DNA of 64,000 bases from NCBI RefSeq assembly GCF_900182705.1, contig NZ_FXTP01000006.1:124001-188000 (forward strand). The letters are read 5' to 3'. How positions within the stretch are numbered: the stretch's first letter is position 1; each line of letters opens with the position of its first letter. Shown piece after piece: positions 16,900-26,506 of the stretch. The translations under genes were made by a program, and so were the position numbers. The notes below the pieces were generated by a model. The model did not search any database. It worked only from the letters and a program-made list of their open reading frames with translations, and had not been told where the DNA came from. Source of the DNA: Gracilimonas mengyeensis. GTDB taxonomy: Bacteria > Bacteroidota > Rhodothermia > Balneolales > Balneolaceae.

Positions 16900-18759
16900 A
16901 TGAAATTACCAAAGCAATGGAGGCGGACCTACATAAATTTCCTGGTCAGGTTCAAAAAGTCCCGAAAGCAGTTTCGAAACCGATTTCAGGATGTAGAAGT
17001 TGAGCTCTATGACCTAAATAAGGTGGTAGAGCCATTTGTTCATAGCTTTAATTTGTTATTGGTTTTATTGGCTATTGCCAGCTTGGTTGCCGCCGAGGGG
17101 TTTGAATTGCAAGCTCCATACAAAAGGTGGAACAATTATCTGGAATTGACCATTATTCTGGGTTTTTCGCTTTCTTATTTCTTGCGTCTATTTCTCACAT
17201 CAAAAAGAATTCAGCTTGTTAGAAGTAGGATTTTTGAGACCATACTCATTAGTTCATTAGCTCTAATTGGAATAAGTTATTTAATCGGAGGACAGGATTT
17301 TTTGGAGTATGTGGCGACTCTCTTTGGGGGTAAGGAGATTTGGCCAATCCTTATTTTAGCTACAAAAATATATTTAATTCTTCTCATTATTGAACGGAGT
17401 ATTCGGGCGGCTCCAATTCTTCTTTCTCTAAAAAGAAAGCCGACCCAAGTAGTTGCGGGAAGTTTTTTATCTGTAATTGCCGTGGGCGCTTTATTGTTGA
17501 TGACCCCAAGAGCAACCGTTGATGGACAAGGATTAGATTTAATTGACGCGTTATTCACATCTACAAGCGCGGTTTGTGTTACCGGCTTAATTGTAGTTGA
17601 CACTGCTACCCATTTAACAATGTTTGGCCAGGTAATTGTAATGATACTCATTCAAGTTGGTGGTTTAGGCTTACTCACCATCGCCACTTTATTTGCCTTA
17701 TTTGTAAGCTCCGGTTTAGGAGTTGGCCAAATGACATTATTAAAAGGAACTGTTGGAGAAACCCGAACAAGCGAAACTTTTCAAACTATAAAGCGCATTG
17801 TGGGAATTACTCTCCTAATTGAGGCCTGTGGCGCGTTAGGGTATTATCTTAGTTGGCATGATTTGTTTGATGATAATTCAACGCGACTATTTTTTTCTAT
17901 GTTTCATGCAGTTTCTGCTTTCTGTAATGCTGGGTTTTCAGTATTTACCAATAGTTTAGCCGATCAGGTGAATGCCCTTAATTATGGTATAAACATCACA
18001 ACCATGATTTTGATTATCACAGGCGGGTTGGGTTTCACTACTCTTTGGGAGCTTATAAAAGGGAATCCGCATCACCGGCTTCGGAATTGGAAATTTTCCA
18101 TCCATACCCGTTTAGTGCTTTGGGCTACAGGAATTTTAATTACTGTAGGAACGGTTGCATTTTTAGTGCTCGAATGGAATGGTGTGCTTTCAGGTTACCA
18201 GACATCAGATAAAATTCTTTTATCTTTATTCCAAAGTGTAACAACCCGTACAGCTGGTTTTAATACAGTAGACATTGGAGGCCTTGGGACTAGCACGACA
18301 TTAGTATTCTTGACCCTAATGATTATTGGGGCATCGCCAGCTTCAACGGCAGGCGGAATTAAAACTACGACCGTTTCCGTGTTACTGTTATCCGCCTGGA
18401 GCACCATTACTGGTAAGCGAGATGTGGAATTTGCCAAAAAAAAGATAGCCAAAGACACGGTTTTTACGGCAATGACTGTATTTATTCTCGCTGCTGTTTG
18501 TTTGTTCTTTTTTACTTTTTTGTTGACTATCACTGAAGATCAACCCTTTATAGATTTATTATTTGAAGAGTTTTCGGCCTTTGCAACCGTTGGTCTGTCC
18601 AGAGGGATCACCGGGGAACTGACTACGGCAGGAAAATCCATTATCATTGTATCTATGTTTATTGGACGGGTTGGGATTGTAACCCTCGCTTTGGCTTTTG
18701 CAAAAAGAAGGACAGCGACCAAATATCAATATCCATCTGAAAGTGTAATTGTAGCTTAA
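16900..18759 (+). CDS. trkH: TrkH-family potassium uptake protein
   Basis: A 619-residue membrane transporter. The four pore loops of TrkH/KtrB are visible: TSTSAVCVTGL, HAVSAFCNAGFS, TTRTAGFNTVD and SAFATVGLSRG. The first ~150 residues hold an extra charged N terminus and added membrane helices compared with minimal KtrB. It would import K+ with the TrkA regulator encoded 11 bp downstream. Codon choice and base composition are more AT-rich than the channel genes on each side. Confidence 0.93.
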   Translation: MKLPKQWRRTYINFLVRFKKSRKQFRNRFQDVEVELYDLNKVVEPFVHSFNLLLVLLAIASLVAAEGFELQAPYKRWNNYLELTIILGFSLSYFLRLFLTSKRIQLVRSRIFETILISSLALIGISYLIGGQDFLEYVATLFGGKEIWPILILATKIYLILLIIERSIRAAPILLSLKRKPTQVVAGSFLSVIAVGALLLMTPRATVDGQGLDLIDALFTSTSAVCVTGLIVVDTATHLTMFGQVIVMILIQVGGLGLLTIATLFALFVSSGLGVGQMTLLKGTVGETRTSETFQTIKRIVGITLLIEACGALGYYLSWHDLFDDNSTRLFFSMFHAVSAFCNAGFSVFTNSLADQVNALNYGINITTMILIITGGLGFTTLWELIKGNPHHRLRNWKFSIHTRLVLWATGILITVGTVAFLVLEWNGVLSGYQTSDKILLSLFQSVTTRTAGFNTVDIGGLGTSTTLVFLTLMIIGASPASTAGGIKTTTVSVLLLSAWSTITGKRDVEFAKKKIAKDTVFTAMTVFILAAVCLFFFTFLLTITEDQPFIDLLFEEFSAFATVGLSRGITGELTTAGKSIIIVSMFIGRVGIVTLALAFAKRRTATKYQYPSESVIVA

Positions 18760-18770
18760 CAGGAAGTACT

Positions 18771-19481
18771 ATGGCAACTACAAAGGATCAATTTTGTGTA
18801 ATCGGGCTTGGAGAGTATGGTTTTTCTTTAGCAAAGTCCCTTGCAGAGGAAGGGGCATATGTATTAGCTATTGACAATGATTATGATCGTATAGAAGAAA
18901 TAAAAAAGTATGTTGCACAAGCGGTTCAGTTTGATGCAACTGATCCGGTTCTACTACAGGAACATGGGGCTTTTGAGGTTGACGTAGTGATTATAACTAT
19001 CGGGGAGGCTTTTGAGCCAGTTGTACTTATTGCTATGGAATTGTTGAAGGCAAAAGTAAGACGAATTATTGCTCGTGCTTCTAACGATACTCAAGAAGCT
19101 ATTCTAAATAAAATTGGAATAAAGGAAGTTGTTCACCCTGAAAAAGATGAGGGGAAGCGGATGGCTACCTCTTTGCTCAGTACCTCAATAAGTGACTTTT
19201 TTAAACTAAGTAGTAAGATAGGAATATTTGAAATTGATGCTCCTAAAAAGATGGTTGGGTATTCACTCAAAGAGCTGAAAATAAGGCAGCGTTATGATAT
19301 GAGCCTTATTACAATAAAACGACAGAGGAAGGATGAAGGTTCAAATGGCCTGTATCAAGCGGATGATTACTATTATGAGGTGCTGGGAGTTTTAGGTCCC
19401 TTAACTATGATTCGAAAAACGGATCGTCTTGTGATTATGGGGAGTCAAGAGTCGTTGGATAAGCTATTGGAGACTAATTGA
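18771..19481 (+). CDS. trkA: TrkA/KtrA regulatory subunit
   Basis: A 236-residue RCK protein. The Rossmann nucleotide-binding motif GLGEYGFSLAKSLAEEG (GxGxxG) is at the N terminus, the TrkA-N domain runs to about 140, and a TrkA-C domain ends the protein. Length matches KtrA-type single-unit regulators that form rings gating TrkH/KtrB. It starts 11 bp after trkH with AGGA at a good distance (aacaggaagtactATG). Confidence 0.92.
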   Translation: MATTKDQFCVIGLGEYGFSLAKSLAEEGAYVLAIDNDYDRIEEIKKYVAQAVQFDATDPVLLQEHGAFEVDVVIITIGEAFEPVVLIAMELLKAKVRRIIARASNDTQEAILNKIGIKEVVHPEKDEGKRMATSLLSTSISDFFKLSSKIGIFEIDAPKKMVGYSLKELKIRQRYDMSLITIKRQRKDEGSNGLYQADDYYYEVLGVLGPLTMIRKTDRLVIMGSQESLDKLLETN

Positions 19482-19545
19482 ATTTAAAATTGTATATAGG
19501 TTAATAAGTTGTGGTAATCCAAATGTTTTATTTTAAATCTTTGCT

Positions 19546-21246
19546 GTGAAATTCTTTACCTCGCAAATAAGCTATTTCGTTTCCAACCGGAATACCCGAA
19601 CTAACATAAAACGGCTGATCCGGTTTATCCTCATCTTAATTTTGATGATAGTGGTGTATGGGGTGCTGTTTCATGAAATCATGGAATACGAAGGGCAGCG
19701 CCACTCCTGGATTACCGGCTTCTACTGGACTTTAACCACCATGACCACCCTGGGTTTTGGAGATATTACCTTTACATCAGACATTGGCCGGATATTCTCC
19801 ATCGTGGTACTTGGTTCCGGGGTGATTTCTTTGCTGATCATGCTCCCCTTTACCTTCATTGAGTTTTTCTACGCGCCCTGGATGGAGGCCCAACACCGCG
19901 CCCGGGCTCCGCGTGAGCTGCCCTTGGGCACAAAAGATCACATTATCATCACCAGCTTTGATCCGGTTACCCGCGCTTTTATTGAAAAGCTGGAACAATA
20001 CGGCCACGAATATGTGCTGCTGGTCAATGATCTGCAAAAAGCCCTGGATTTATATGATCAGGGATATCGGGTGATGTTGGGTGAATCCGATGATCCCGAA
20101 ACCTACCGGAAAATGTACGTACAGGATGCCGCCATGGTAGTAACCGGTGGTACCGATATGTTTAATACAAATGTGGCGCATACAGTGCGTGAGCTTAGTA
20201 GTGAGGTGAAAATTATCTCCACCGCCAATTCTTATGATTCCATCGATATTCTAAGGTTGGCAGGCTCTGATCATGTGCTGCATATGGGGAATATTTTAGG
20301 ACGAGCCTTATCTCGCCGTACGCTGGGGCAGGATGCGCGCGTGCACACCGTGGGCCGTTTTGGTGAGCTGGTGGTTGCTGAAGCCACGACCTACAACACA
20401 CCGTTGGTTGGAAAAACCCTGCGCGAAAGCCGTCTGCGCGAGGACCTGGGTATTAATGTGGTGGGCATTTGGGAGCGGGGCACCTTCCTCGGTTCGCACC
20501 CGGATGTAGAAATAAAGAATTACAGCGTTCTGGTGCTGGCTGGCTCGGTAGAACAGCTGCGAAAATACGACGAGCTATTTGGGATTTACGGGGTAAGTGA
20601 CGAGCCCATTGTCATCATTGGAGCAGGACGCGTGGGGCGTGCTACTGCACGTCATTTGGCCAAGCGAAATATCCAATATAGAATTGTAGATAAAAACCCC
20701 GATCGCATCCGGGAAGATGACGAGCATTATGTGTATGGAGACGCGGCTGATCTGGAAACCCTGAAGAAAGCCGGTATCGATGAAGCGCCGAGCATTATCA
20801 TTACGACACATGCGGATGATGTAAATATTTACCTGACCATTTATGCACGAAGCCTGCGGCCCAATATTCATATCATAGCGCGCTCCACCTTAGAGCGTAA
20901 CGTAAACACCCTGCATCGCGCCGGCGCCGATTTTGTGATGTCGTATGCCTCGATGGGCGCAAATGCCATTTTCAATATTTTTGAAGAAAACGATATTGTA
21001 ATGATCGCGGAGGGTCTGAATGTATTTAGCCTGAAAACACCGTCTAAGCTGACGGGCCAAACGTTGGCAGAATGTGATATCCGCAGTAAAACCGGTTGTA
21101 ACGTGATTGCCTGGCAGGTAGATGGCAAGCAGCACATCAATCCAGAACCGGGTAAACCCATCCCCGAAAACAGTGAAATCATTTTAATCGGGCAGTCGGA
21201 AGACGAGCAGAAGTTTATAGAATATTATAAGAGTGGGGAAAGCTAA
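19546..21246 (+). CDS. Potassium channel with two RCK domains, paralogue
   Basis: A 566-residue protein starting with GTG. Two membrane helices flank the filter TTLGFGDI. Two RCK units follow, the first with a degenerate loop (ITSFDPVTRAF) and the second with GAGRVGRATARHL. The organisation mirrors the channel at 14260, including the degenerate first nucleotide site, so the two are paralogues. They lie on either side of DoxX-trkH-trkA. A role in K+ efflux or homeostasis is likely; the ligand is unknown. Confidence 0.88.
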   Translation: MKFFTSQISYFVSNRNTRTNIKRLIRFILILILMIVVYGVLFHEIMEYEGQRHSWITGFYWTLTTMTTLGFGDITFTSDIGRIFSIVVLGSGVISLLIMLPFTFIEFFYAPWMEAQHRARAPRELPLGTKDHIIITSFDPVTRAFIEKLEQYGHEYVLLVNDLQKALDLYDQGYRVMLGESDDPETYRKMYVQDAAMVVTGGTDMFNTNVAHTVRELSSEVKIISTANSYDSIDILRLAGSDHVLHMGNILGRALSRRTLGQDARVHTVGRFGELVVAEATTYNTPLVGKTLRESRLREDLGINVVGIWERGTFLGSHPDVEIKNYSVLVLAGSVEQLRKYDELFGIYGVSDEPIVIIGAGRVGRATARHLAKRNIQYRIVDKNPDRIREDDEHYVYGDAADLETLKKAGIDEAPSIIITTHADDVNIYLTIYARSLRPNIHIIARSTLERNVNTLHRAGADFVMSYASMGANAIFNIFEENDIVMIAEGLNVFSLKTPSKLTGQTLAECDIRSKTGCNVIAWQVDGKQHINPEPGKPIPENSEIILIGQSEDEQKFIEYYKSGES

Positions 21247-21579
21247 AGGCCTAATGGGAATTCTCCTCGTTCCACAGGCAATTATATCGGGTAGAGAAGC
21301 TATTAGGCAGTAATAGAAACCCCATCATTTGGCTCAGTTGAATTATGAGTGGATTGCCAACTTCTACCAGAGCCGGGTGATGGAGATGCCAAAGGCAACA
21401 CTGTCTTTAACATCATTCGTAAGGTGAGTAGAAATAATTGCACGAAATTTCGGACTTGTTCAACCGCCTTGGAAAAATGAAGTGGAGGCTGAGTTATTTT
21501 AGCGGTCTGAAGATTGAAAATGTTTACATCAATCTAACAGGCCATGAACTTCATAAGCCAAAACAGGGGCAGTGAATTT
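21247..21579. other. Intergenic stretch without recognised gene
   Basis: This 333-bp gap follows the channel gene and precedes the broken toxin gene. Only short open stretches exist and none shows a recognisable protein. It may hold decayed coding sequence or the transcription end of the channel gene. No clear terminator or repeat was found. Confidence 0.4.
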
Positions 21580-21878
21580 TCAGCTTCTGTCTTTCCAATT
21601 TTTAGGATTGATATAGGTATTAATTACACCATGAACGGTAATGATTTCTGTTTCTTCATCAATGGTGTAATGGAGCATGTAAGAAAATTTGCTAATGGGT
21701 AAACAGCGAAATTATCGTATCTCGTTTGAAAGAAAGGAATTTGTTCGAGTTTTAGAATATGCTGATGAACAATTTCTTCAAAAACTTCACCAAGACCTGT
21801 TTGCTGTTCATCATAGTAATCTATGGCTTTTTGGATATCCTGCATTGCCCTTGGGTCAAGTACAGCTTTAAAAGCCAT
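21580..21878 (-). pseudogene. ParE/RelE-type toxin, frameshifted
   Basis: The N-terminal part (LDPRAMQDIQKAIDYYDEQ, then GEVFEEIVHQHILKLEQIPFFQTRYDNF) matches RelE/ParE toxins. After RYDN the frame fails and the open frame stops at 21624. Moving one base at 21709-21711 (an aaa run) restores a normal ending: RCLPISKFSYMLHYTIDEET, then IITVHGVINTYINPKNWKDRS and stop at 21580. Total length (299 nt) is one short of a whole number of codons. It overlaps the antitoxin gene by 11 nt. Either the toxin is inactivated or the base is a sequencing error. Confidence 0.85.
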
Positions 21879-22086
21879 TATCCTTTGTTTTAAATTTGAA
21901 TTGTTCTCGGGCTTCTGCCCAAGGGATTAGATCTTCAGGATTCGAAGTCTTAATCCGATTCCGGATAATTTCTTTATGTTCTTCCGGAATTTTCAGATCA
22001 TCAGCTTTTTCAAGGCCAAGCTCTTCAATGAGTTCTAATACAAAATCTACCTTTTCATCGGGAATTCTCAGGATAATCTCTTTCAT
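21868..22086 (-). CDS. Putative antitoxin of the ParE-type pair
   Basis: A 72-residue acidic protein placed directly before the toxin gene with an 11-nt overlap, the usual antitoxin-first order. The N-terminal MKEIILRIPDEKVDFVLELIEEL segment looks like the strand-helix start of small ribbon-helix-helix-like antitoxins. The C-terminal tail (WAEAREQFKFK) probably wraps the toxin. The family is inferred from position and size rather than from a firm motif. Confidence 0.7.
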   Translation of the reverse strand: MKEIILRIPDEKVDFVLELIEELGLEKADDLKIPEEHKEIIRNRIKTSNPEDLIPWAEAREQFKFKTKDNGF

Positions 22087-22452
22087 AATATTGGTCTCTT
22101 TAGGACGGTTTCATCTATTATAATGAAATAACCGATAATTGACATGGTTTGTTGAGAATGAGATTTAGTTATTGAGACAAAACTTCTGAAGGGCTTCTAC
22201 TAAACGGGAATGGAACAACAGATAGGTATAGATAGGCAGGGGACTGACGGCTACATAGTCCGTCAAGTTACAAAAACCAAAAGTAATCATGGAAGAAATC
22301 CTTATAAAGCCCCGAAATCACCATATTACCCATCACTAAATCACTATCACCCCAAACAAAAAAATAATTATCCACATTAATGTTGATAACGCCGGAAAGA
22401 ACCCGTATTTTTACAGGCTCTGTAATTGGCGGAGAAAAAATCAGTAACTATT
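22087..22452 (+). promoter_or_regulatory. ffh upstream region with candidate promoter
   Basis: This 366-bp region lies between the antitoxin gene and ffh. It contains a small hairpin 'tgacgg...ccgtca' (22245-22265). A candidate Bacteroidota-type promoter has TTG at 22383-22385 and TATTTTTA at 22406, with 20 bp between, about 40 bp ahead of the ATG. No convincing gene was found in the rest; a 56-codon frame from 22209 has no recognisable features. Confidence 0.3.
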
Positions 22453-23793
22453 ATGTTTGAAGATTTATCCTCAAAATTAGATAAGGCATTTCAATCCCTG
22501 AAGGGAGAAGCACGCATCACGGAAGTGAATATCGCGGAGACTGTCCGTGAAATTCGCCGTGCATTGCTGGATGCTGACGTTAACTATGAGGTGGCCCGCC
22601 AGTTTACAAATGATGTTAAAGAGCAAGTGCTCGGGTCTGATGTACTCACCAGCGTAAATCCCGGCCAGCAGTTCACAAAAATTGTGCACGACAATCTGGT
22701 TGAGACTTTTGGTGGCGAAAAGGCCGATATCGCACAAGCTCAAACTCCCCCTACTGTAATTCTTATAGCCGGACTTCAGGGTTCGGGTAAAACTACCTTC
22801 ACCGGTAAGTTAGCCCGACACTTAAAGCAGGAGCATAAAAGGAATCCTCTTCTTGCTGCCGCCGATGTTTATCGCCCTGCCGCTGTTGACCAGCTTAAGA
22901 CACTCGCTTCATCCATTGATGTTCCGGTGTATTCCATCGAACAGAAAGATGCCGTTCGCGTAGCTAAAGAAGCCGTTTCCATGGCTAAAAGCTTGGCGCT
23001 TGATACGGTTATTATTGATACCGCGGGTCGTTTGCACGTAGATGAGGAGATGATGAATGAGGTTGCGGAAATTAAGGAAGCCGTCAATCCTCATGAGATC
23101 CTGTTTGTGGTTGATTCTATGACCGGGCAGGATGCTGTAAATACAGCCAAAGAATTTAACGAACGTATTGATTACGACGGTGTGGTTTTAACCAAGCTGG
23201 ACGGTGACACCCGCGGTGGTGCTGCCCTGTCTATCAAAACCGTTGTAAACAAGCCCATCAAGTTTGTGAGTACCGGCGAAAAGCTGGATGCTCTCTCTCC
23301 CTTTTATCCCGACCGAATGGCCCAGCGTATTTTGGGCATGGGGGATGTGGTATCGTTTGTTGAAAAAGCTCAAAAAGAATTTGACGAGAAAGAAGCTGAA
23401 AAACTTCAAAAGAAAATTAAGTCGGACAAGTTCGACCTGAATGACTTTCTCGAACAAATTCAGAAGATCAAGAAGATGGGAGACTTCGGTGATCTTGTTA
23501 ATATGATTCCCGGCGCCAGCAAAGCATTGGATACTGCAGATATCGACGATGATGCGTTCAAACCGATTGAAGCTATAATCTTATCAATGACGCCGGAGGA
23601 GCGTCAGAACCCCGAGCTCTTAAATGGAAGCCGCAGAAGGCGGATAGCAAAAGGTTCTGGCACCACAGTTCGTGAGATAAACCAGCTCATGAAACAGTTC
23701 GATCAAATGAAAAAAATGATGAAGACCATGTCTAAAATGAGTAAAGCAGGACGTGCTCTTCAGGGACTGAAAAATCTGCCTATCGGCCGATAA
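22453..23793 (+). CDS. ffh: Signal recognition particle protein Ffh
   Basis: The SRP GTPase of about 446 residues has an N domain (MFEDLSSKLDKAFQSLKG start), G domain with P-loop GLQGSGKT (107-114), DTAGR and TKLDGD motifs, and a methionine-rich M domain (MKQFDQMKKMMKTMSKMSK) that binds signal peptides and 4.5S RNA. A TTG nine codons upstream is possible, but the ATG at 22453 gives the canonical MFEDLS start. It heads the run ffh-rpsP-rimM-trmD-rplS. Confidence 0.97.
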   Translation: MFEDLSSKLDKAFQSLKGEARITEVNIAETVREIRRALLDADVNYEVARQFTNDVKEQVLGSDVLTSVNPGQQFTKIVHDNLVETFGGEKADIAQAQTPPTVILIAGLQGSGKTTFTGKLARHLKQEHKRNPLLAAADVYRPAAVDQLKTLASSIDVPVYSIEQKDAVRVAKEAVSMAKSLALDTVIIDTAGRLHVDEEMMNEVAEIKEAVNPHEILFVVDSMTGQDAVNTAKEFNERIDYDGVVLTKLDGDTRGGAALSIKTVVNKPIKFVSTGEKLDALSPFYPDRMAQRILGMGDVVSFVEKAQKEFDEKEAEKLQKKIKSDKFDLNDFLEQIQKIKKMGDFGDLVNMIPGASKALDTADIDDDAFKPIEAIILSMTPEERQNPELLNGSRRRRIAKGSGTTVREINQLMKQFDQMKKMMKTMSKMSKAGRALQGLKNLPIGR

Positions 23794-23830
23794 GAACTTA
23801 TAATTCAAACACACATATTGGAGAACAGCA

Positions 23831-24808
23831 TTGTTAAGAATCAGATTACAACGAAAAGGACGTAAGAAACGCCCAATCTGGCATATCGTAGTTGCCGAAA
23901 AACACGAAGCCCGCGATGGTCGCATTGTGGAGCGTGTTGGATATTATGATAACGCCACCGAAAAGAAAGAAGTCCGTATTGAGGAAGATCGTATCTTCTA
24001 TTGGATGGACAACGGTGCACAGCCTACCGACACCGTTCGCAAAATTTTACGTCGCGAAGGTTTGCTATACAAGCGCCACCTGATGAACTGGGGCAAAAGC
24101 GAAGAAGAAATTGAAGAAGCCCTGGCGGAGTGGAAAGAATACCGCGACTCTAAGAAAGAAGATGCCAAGAGCCGTAAGGAAGACTACAAAGCCGTACTTG
24201 CTGCTGAGGAAAAAGAATACAAGGCACAACTACAAGAGCAGGCTAAAAAAGCAGCTGCTGAAGTAGAAGCTGAAAAAGCGGCCAAAGAAGCTGAAGAAGC
24301 CGAAGCCCAGAAAGAAGAAGGGCAAAAGTCAGACGCGGATAAAATCGAAGAAGCTTTAGAAAAAGCCGAGTCAGCGGAAGAGTCTGCCGAAGAAACAGCT
24401 GAAGCTGTGGAAGAAGCAGAGGATAAAGAAGCTGAAACTCCGGTTGCTGAGGCTGAAACCAACGAAGAAGCCGCAGAAGAAGAAACTGCCGCTGATGACG
24501 AAGCGGAAGAAGAAAAAGCTAAAGAAGCTGCTGAAGCCGTTGAAGAAAACGTAGCTGAAGCTGACGAAGAGCCTGACACGGAAGATGTGGCTGAAGAAAG
24601 CGAGGCCGCTGATGCTTCTGAAGAAGAGGAAGAAGAAGGCGATGCTGAAGAAAAAGCATCCGGACAGACCTCTACTGATATGACAGCCAAAGAGGCTATC
24701 GATCATATTGAAGAAAATGACCTTGGTGAGCTGGAAGGCTTTGTAACAGAAGACGAAGACCGTGTAACGGTTCAGCGTGCCTGGGAAAGCAAACAAGAAG
24801 AAGGATAA
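23831..24808 (+). CDS. rpsP: 30S ribosomal protein S16 with long acidic tail
   Basis: The first ~85 residues are S16 (LRIRLQRKGRKKRPIWHIVV, RIVERVGYYD, PTDTVRKILRREGLL). The protein continues to 325 residues. Residues ~108-280 are almost only Ala, Glu, Asp and Lys, and the last ~45 form a compact module (MTAKEAIDHIEEND, EDRVTVQRAWESK). Ordinary S16 is about 80-90 residues; extended forms occur in Bacteroidota-like groups, but this one is very long. It starts with TTG, with GGAG 8 nt upstream. It is followed 16 bp later by rimM, the usual neighbour. Confidence 0.95.
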   Translation: MLRIRLQRKGRKKRPIWHIVVAEKHEARDGRIVERVGYYDNATEKKEVRIEEDRIFYWMDNGAQPTDTVRKILRREGLLYKRHLMNWGKSEEEIEEALAEWKEYRDSKKEDAKSRKEDYKAVLAAEEKEYKAQLQEQAKKAAAEVEAEKAAKEAEEAEAQKEEGQKSDADKIEEALEKAESAEESAEETAEAVEEAEDKEAETPVAEAETNEEAAEEETAADDEAEEEKAKEAAEAVEENVAEADEEPDTEDVAEESEAADASEEEEEEGDAEEKASGQTSTDMTAKEAIDHIEENDLGELEGFVTEDEDRVTVQRAWESKQEEG

Positions 24809-24824
24809 TTAACCTCCGGCGCCT

Positions 24825-25364
24825 ATGAATCGGGACGCCAATACCCCGGGTTTTGTACAAGTGGGCCACGTTGTGGGGACTCACGGTATGGATGGCGAAC
24901 TTGCAGTTTTTTTTGAGGCAGGCGAGCTTTCCGATATTGAACAATTAAACCTGGTGTATCTTCGAAACGAAAGAGGTGACTTTTATCCGGCACGTATTAC
25001 AAATCTGCGTGTGGAAGACAAAAACCACAACATTTCGTTCTTTGTACAACTTGATCAAATTGCTGACCGCACTGCAGCAGAAGCAGTTAAAAACAAAGGG
25101 CTATTTCTGGAAACAGGAAATGCCACTGCTTTTTTAGATCCGGAAGAGTCTGCAGAAGACTCTTTGATGGATTGCGAAGTGTTTGACGAACAGAATGAAG
25201 CTATCGGCTTGGTTGTGGACGTACTGGAAAATCCGGCTCACCCAATATTGGTGGTTGCAACTACCTCGGGCAGTCGGTTGATTCCTTTTGTAGAACACTT
25301 TGTGCAGGAACATCGCAACGGCAACATCTATTGCCAAAACCTTGACGACCTGGAGGGCATCTGA
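24825..25364 (+). CDS. rimM: 16S rRNA processing protein RimM
   Basis: A 179-residue protein with the RimM signature (VQVGHVVGTHGMDGELAV) at the N-terminal end, a barrel domain and a C-terminal PRC-type domain (DCEVFDEQNEAIGLVVDVLE, then HPILVV and LIPFVEHFV). RimM helps mature the 30S head region with S19 and S16-linked assembly. It lies between rpsP and trmD as in most bacteria. Confidence 0.96.
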   Translation: MNRDANTPGFVQVGHVVGTHGMDGELAVFFEAGELSDIEQLNLVYLRNERGDFYPARITNLRVEDKNHNISFFVQLDQIADRTAAEAVKNKGLFLETGNATAFLDPEESAEDSLMDCEVFDEQNEAIGLVVDVLENPAHPILVVATTSGSRLIPFVEHFVQEHRNGNIYCQNLDDLEGI

Positions 25365-25368
25365 TTAT

Positions 25369-26061
25369 ATGAGGATTGATATCATATCAGCCGTTCCAGC
25401 CTTGTTGGAAAGCCCCCTGAATCACAGTATTGTGAAAAGGGCATTAGATAAAGGTTTGGTAGAGATACACGTGCATGACCTTCGGGACTATACCGAAGAC
25501 AAGCACAATAAAATAGATGACTATCCTTACGGAGGAGAGCCGGGCATGGTGTTAACCCCACAGCCAATATTTAGCTGTGTGGAACATTTGCAGAGTGAAC
25601 GCGATTATGATGAGGTCATATTTACGGCCCCTGATGGTGAAACGTTTGAGCAGGAACATGCCAACAAGCTTTCACTGAAAGGAAACATCATGATTTTATG
25701 CGGGCACTATAAAGGTGTGGATCAGCGAGTGCGCGATGAACTGATTACCAGCGAATTTTCGGTTGGTGATTATGTATTGTCGGGCGGTGAACTTCCGGCC
25801 CTGGTGATAACCGATGCAATTGTGCGGTTACTCCCTGGTGTGTTGGGAGATGCCGGAAGCGCGTTAAACGATTCCTTTCAGGATGGACTGCTTGAAGGTC
25901 CGGTTTATACGCGACCGTCGGACTTTCGCGGACTTCAGGTTCCGGAAGTACTGTTATCAGGTAATCACAAAAAGATAGCCGAATGGAAACAACAGCAAGC
26001 AGAAAAGCGCACCAAAGAGCGAAGAACAGATTTGTACAAAAAATTTAAGAAAGAACATTAA
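25369..26061 (+). CDS. trmD: tRNA (guanine-37-N1)-methyltransferase TrmD
   Basis: The 230-residue SPOUT methyltransferase modifies G37 of tRNAs. Visible motifs are the [10 protein letters not shown] start, [16 protein letters not shown], the trefoil-knot AdoMet site [12 protein letters not shown], and [21 protein letters not shown] longer open frame begins at 25300 inside rimM, but the ATG at 25369, 4 bp after rimM stops, matches the family start. A final basic tail ([18 protein letters not shown]) is present. Confidence 0.97.
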   Translation: MRIDIISAVPALLESPLNHSIVKRALDKGLVEIHVHDLRDYTEDKHNKIDDYPYGGEPGMVLTPQPIFSCVEHLQSERDYDEVIFTAPDGETFEQEHANKLSLKGNIMILCGHYKGVDQRVRDELITSEFSVGDYVLSGGELPALVITDAIVRLLPGVLGDAGSALNDSFQDGLLEGPVYTRPSDFRGLQVPEVLLSGNHKKIAEWKQQQAEKRTKERRTDLYKKFKKEH

Positions 26062-26105
26062 TAATCGTCGCTCCCGGATTTTCGGGGGCATCAAAAACTG
26101 AAACA

Positions 26106-26462
26106 ATGGATAAGTTAAAACTTGTAGAGCAAAGCCTAATAAATGAGGACATTCCTCAATTTACTGCAGGCGATACCGTGAATGTGCACTACCGTGTACG
26201 TGAGGGTGAGAAAGAGCGTATTCAGCAATACGAAGGCATTGTGCTTTCTGAGCGTGGAAGCGGCCCGAACAAGACCTTTACCGTACGTAAAGTAACTGGT
26301 GGTATAGGTATTGAGCGTGTTTTTCCGCTGAACTCTCCGTTCATTGCAAAGATTGAAGTTAAGAAAAAAGGAAAGGTACGTCGCTCCAAACTGTTTTACC
26401 TGCGTGCACTGCGTGGTAAAGCTGCTCGTATTAAAGAAAAAGGCGTAGACGCAAGTAAATAA
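26106..26462 (+). CDS. rplS: 50S ribosomal protein L19
   Basis: The 118-residue protein has the L19 pattern: [58 protein letters not shown] and [18 protein letters not shown]. It sits at the 30S-50S interface. It closes the ffh-rpsP-rimM-trmD-rplS run and is followed by a hairpin terminator. Confidence 0.97.
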   Translation: MDKLKLVEQSLINEDIPQFTAGDTVNVHYRVREGEKERIQQYEGIVLSERGSGPNKTFTVRKVTGGIGIERVFPLNSPFIAKIEVKKKGKVRRSKLFYLRALRGKAARIKEKGVDASK

Positions 26463-26506
26463 GCTTGCACTCTTTGTGCTTTTAAAGCCTGTCACAACTA
26501 TTTAAA

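Noticed and set aside
22209-22380. Small open frame of about 56 codons upstream of ffh
   Set aside because: No homologous pattern, poor codon character, no ribosome-binding site, and it would run into the candidate ffh promoter.
24184-24690. Serine-rich antisense frame opposite the rpsP tail
   Set aside because: Codons for Ala/Glu read backwards give Ser/Ala/Phe; the low complexity is inherited from the acidic tail and there is no initiation signal.
25300-25368. Longer N terminus for TrmD starting inside rimM
   Set aside because: The extension overlaps rimM by 65 nt and is unlike TrmD; ATG 25369 gives the canonical MRIDIIS start.
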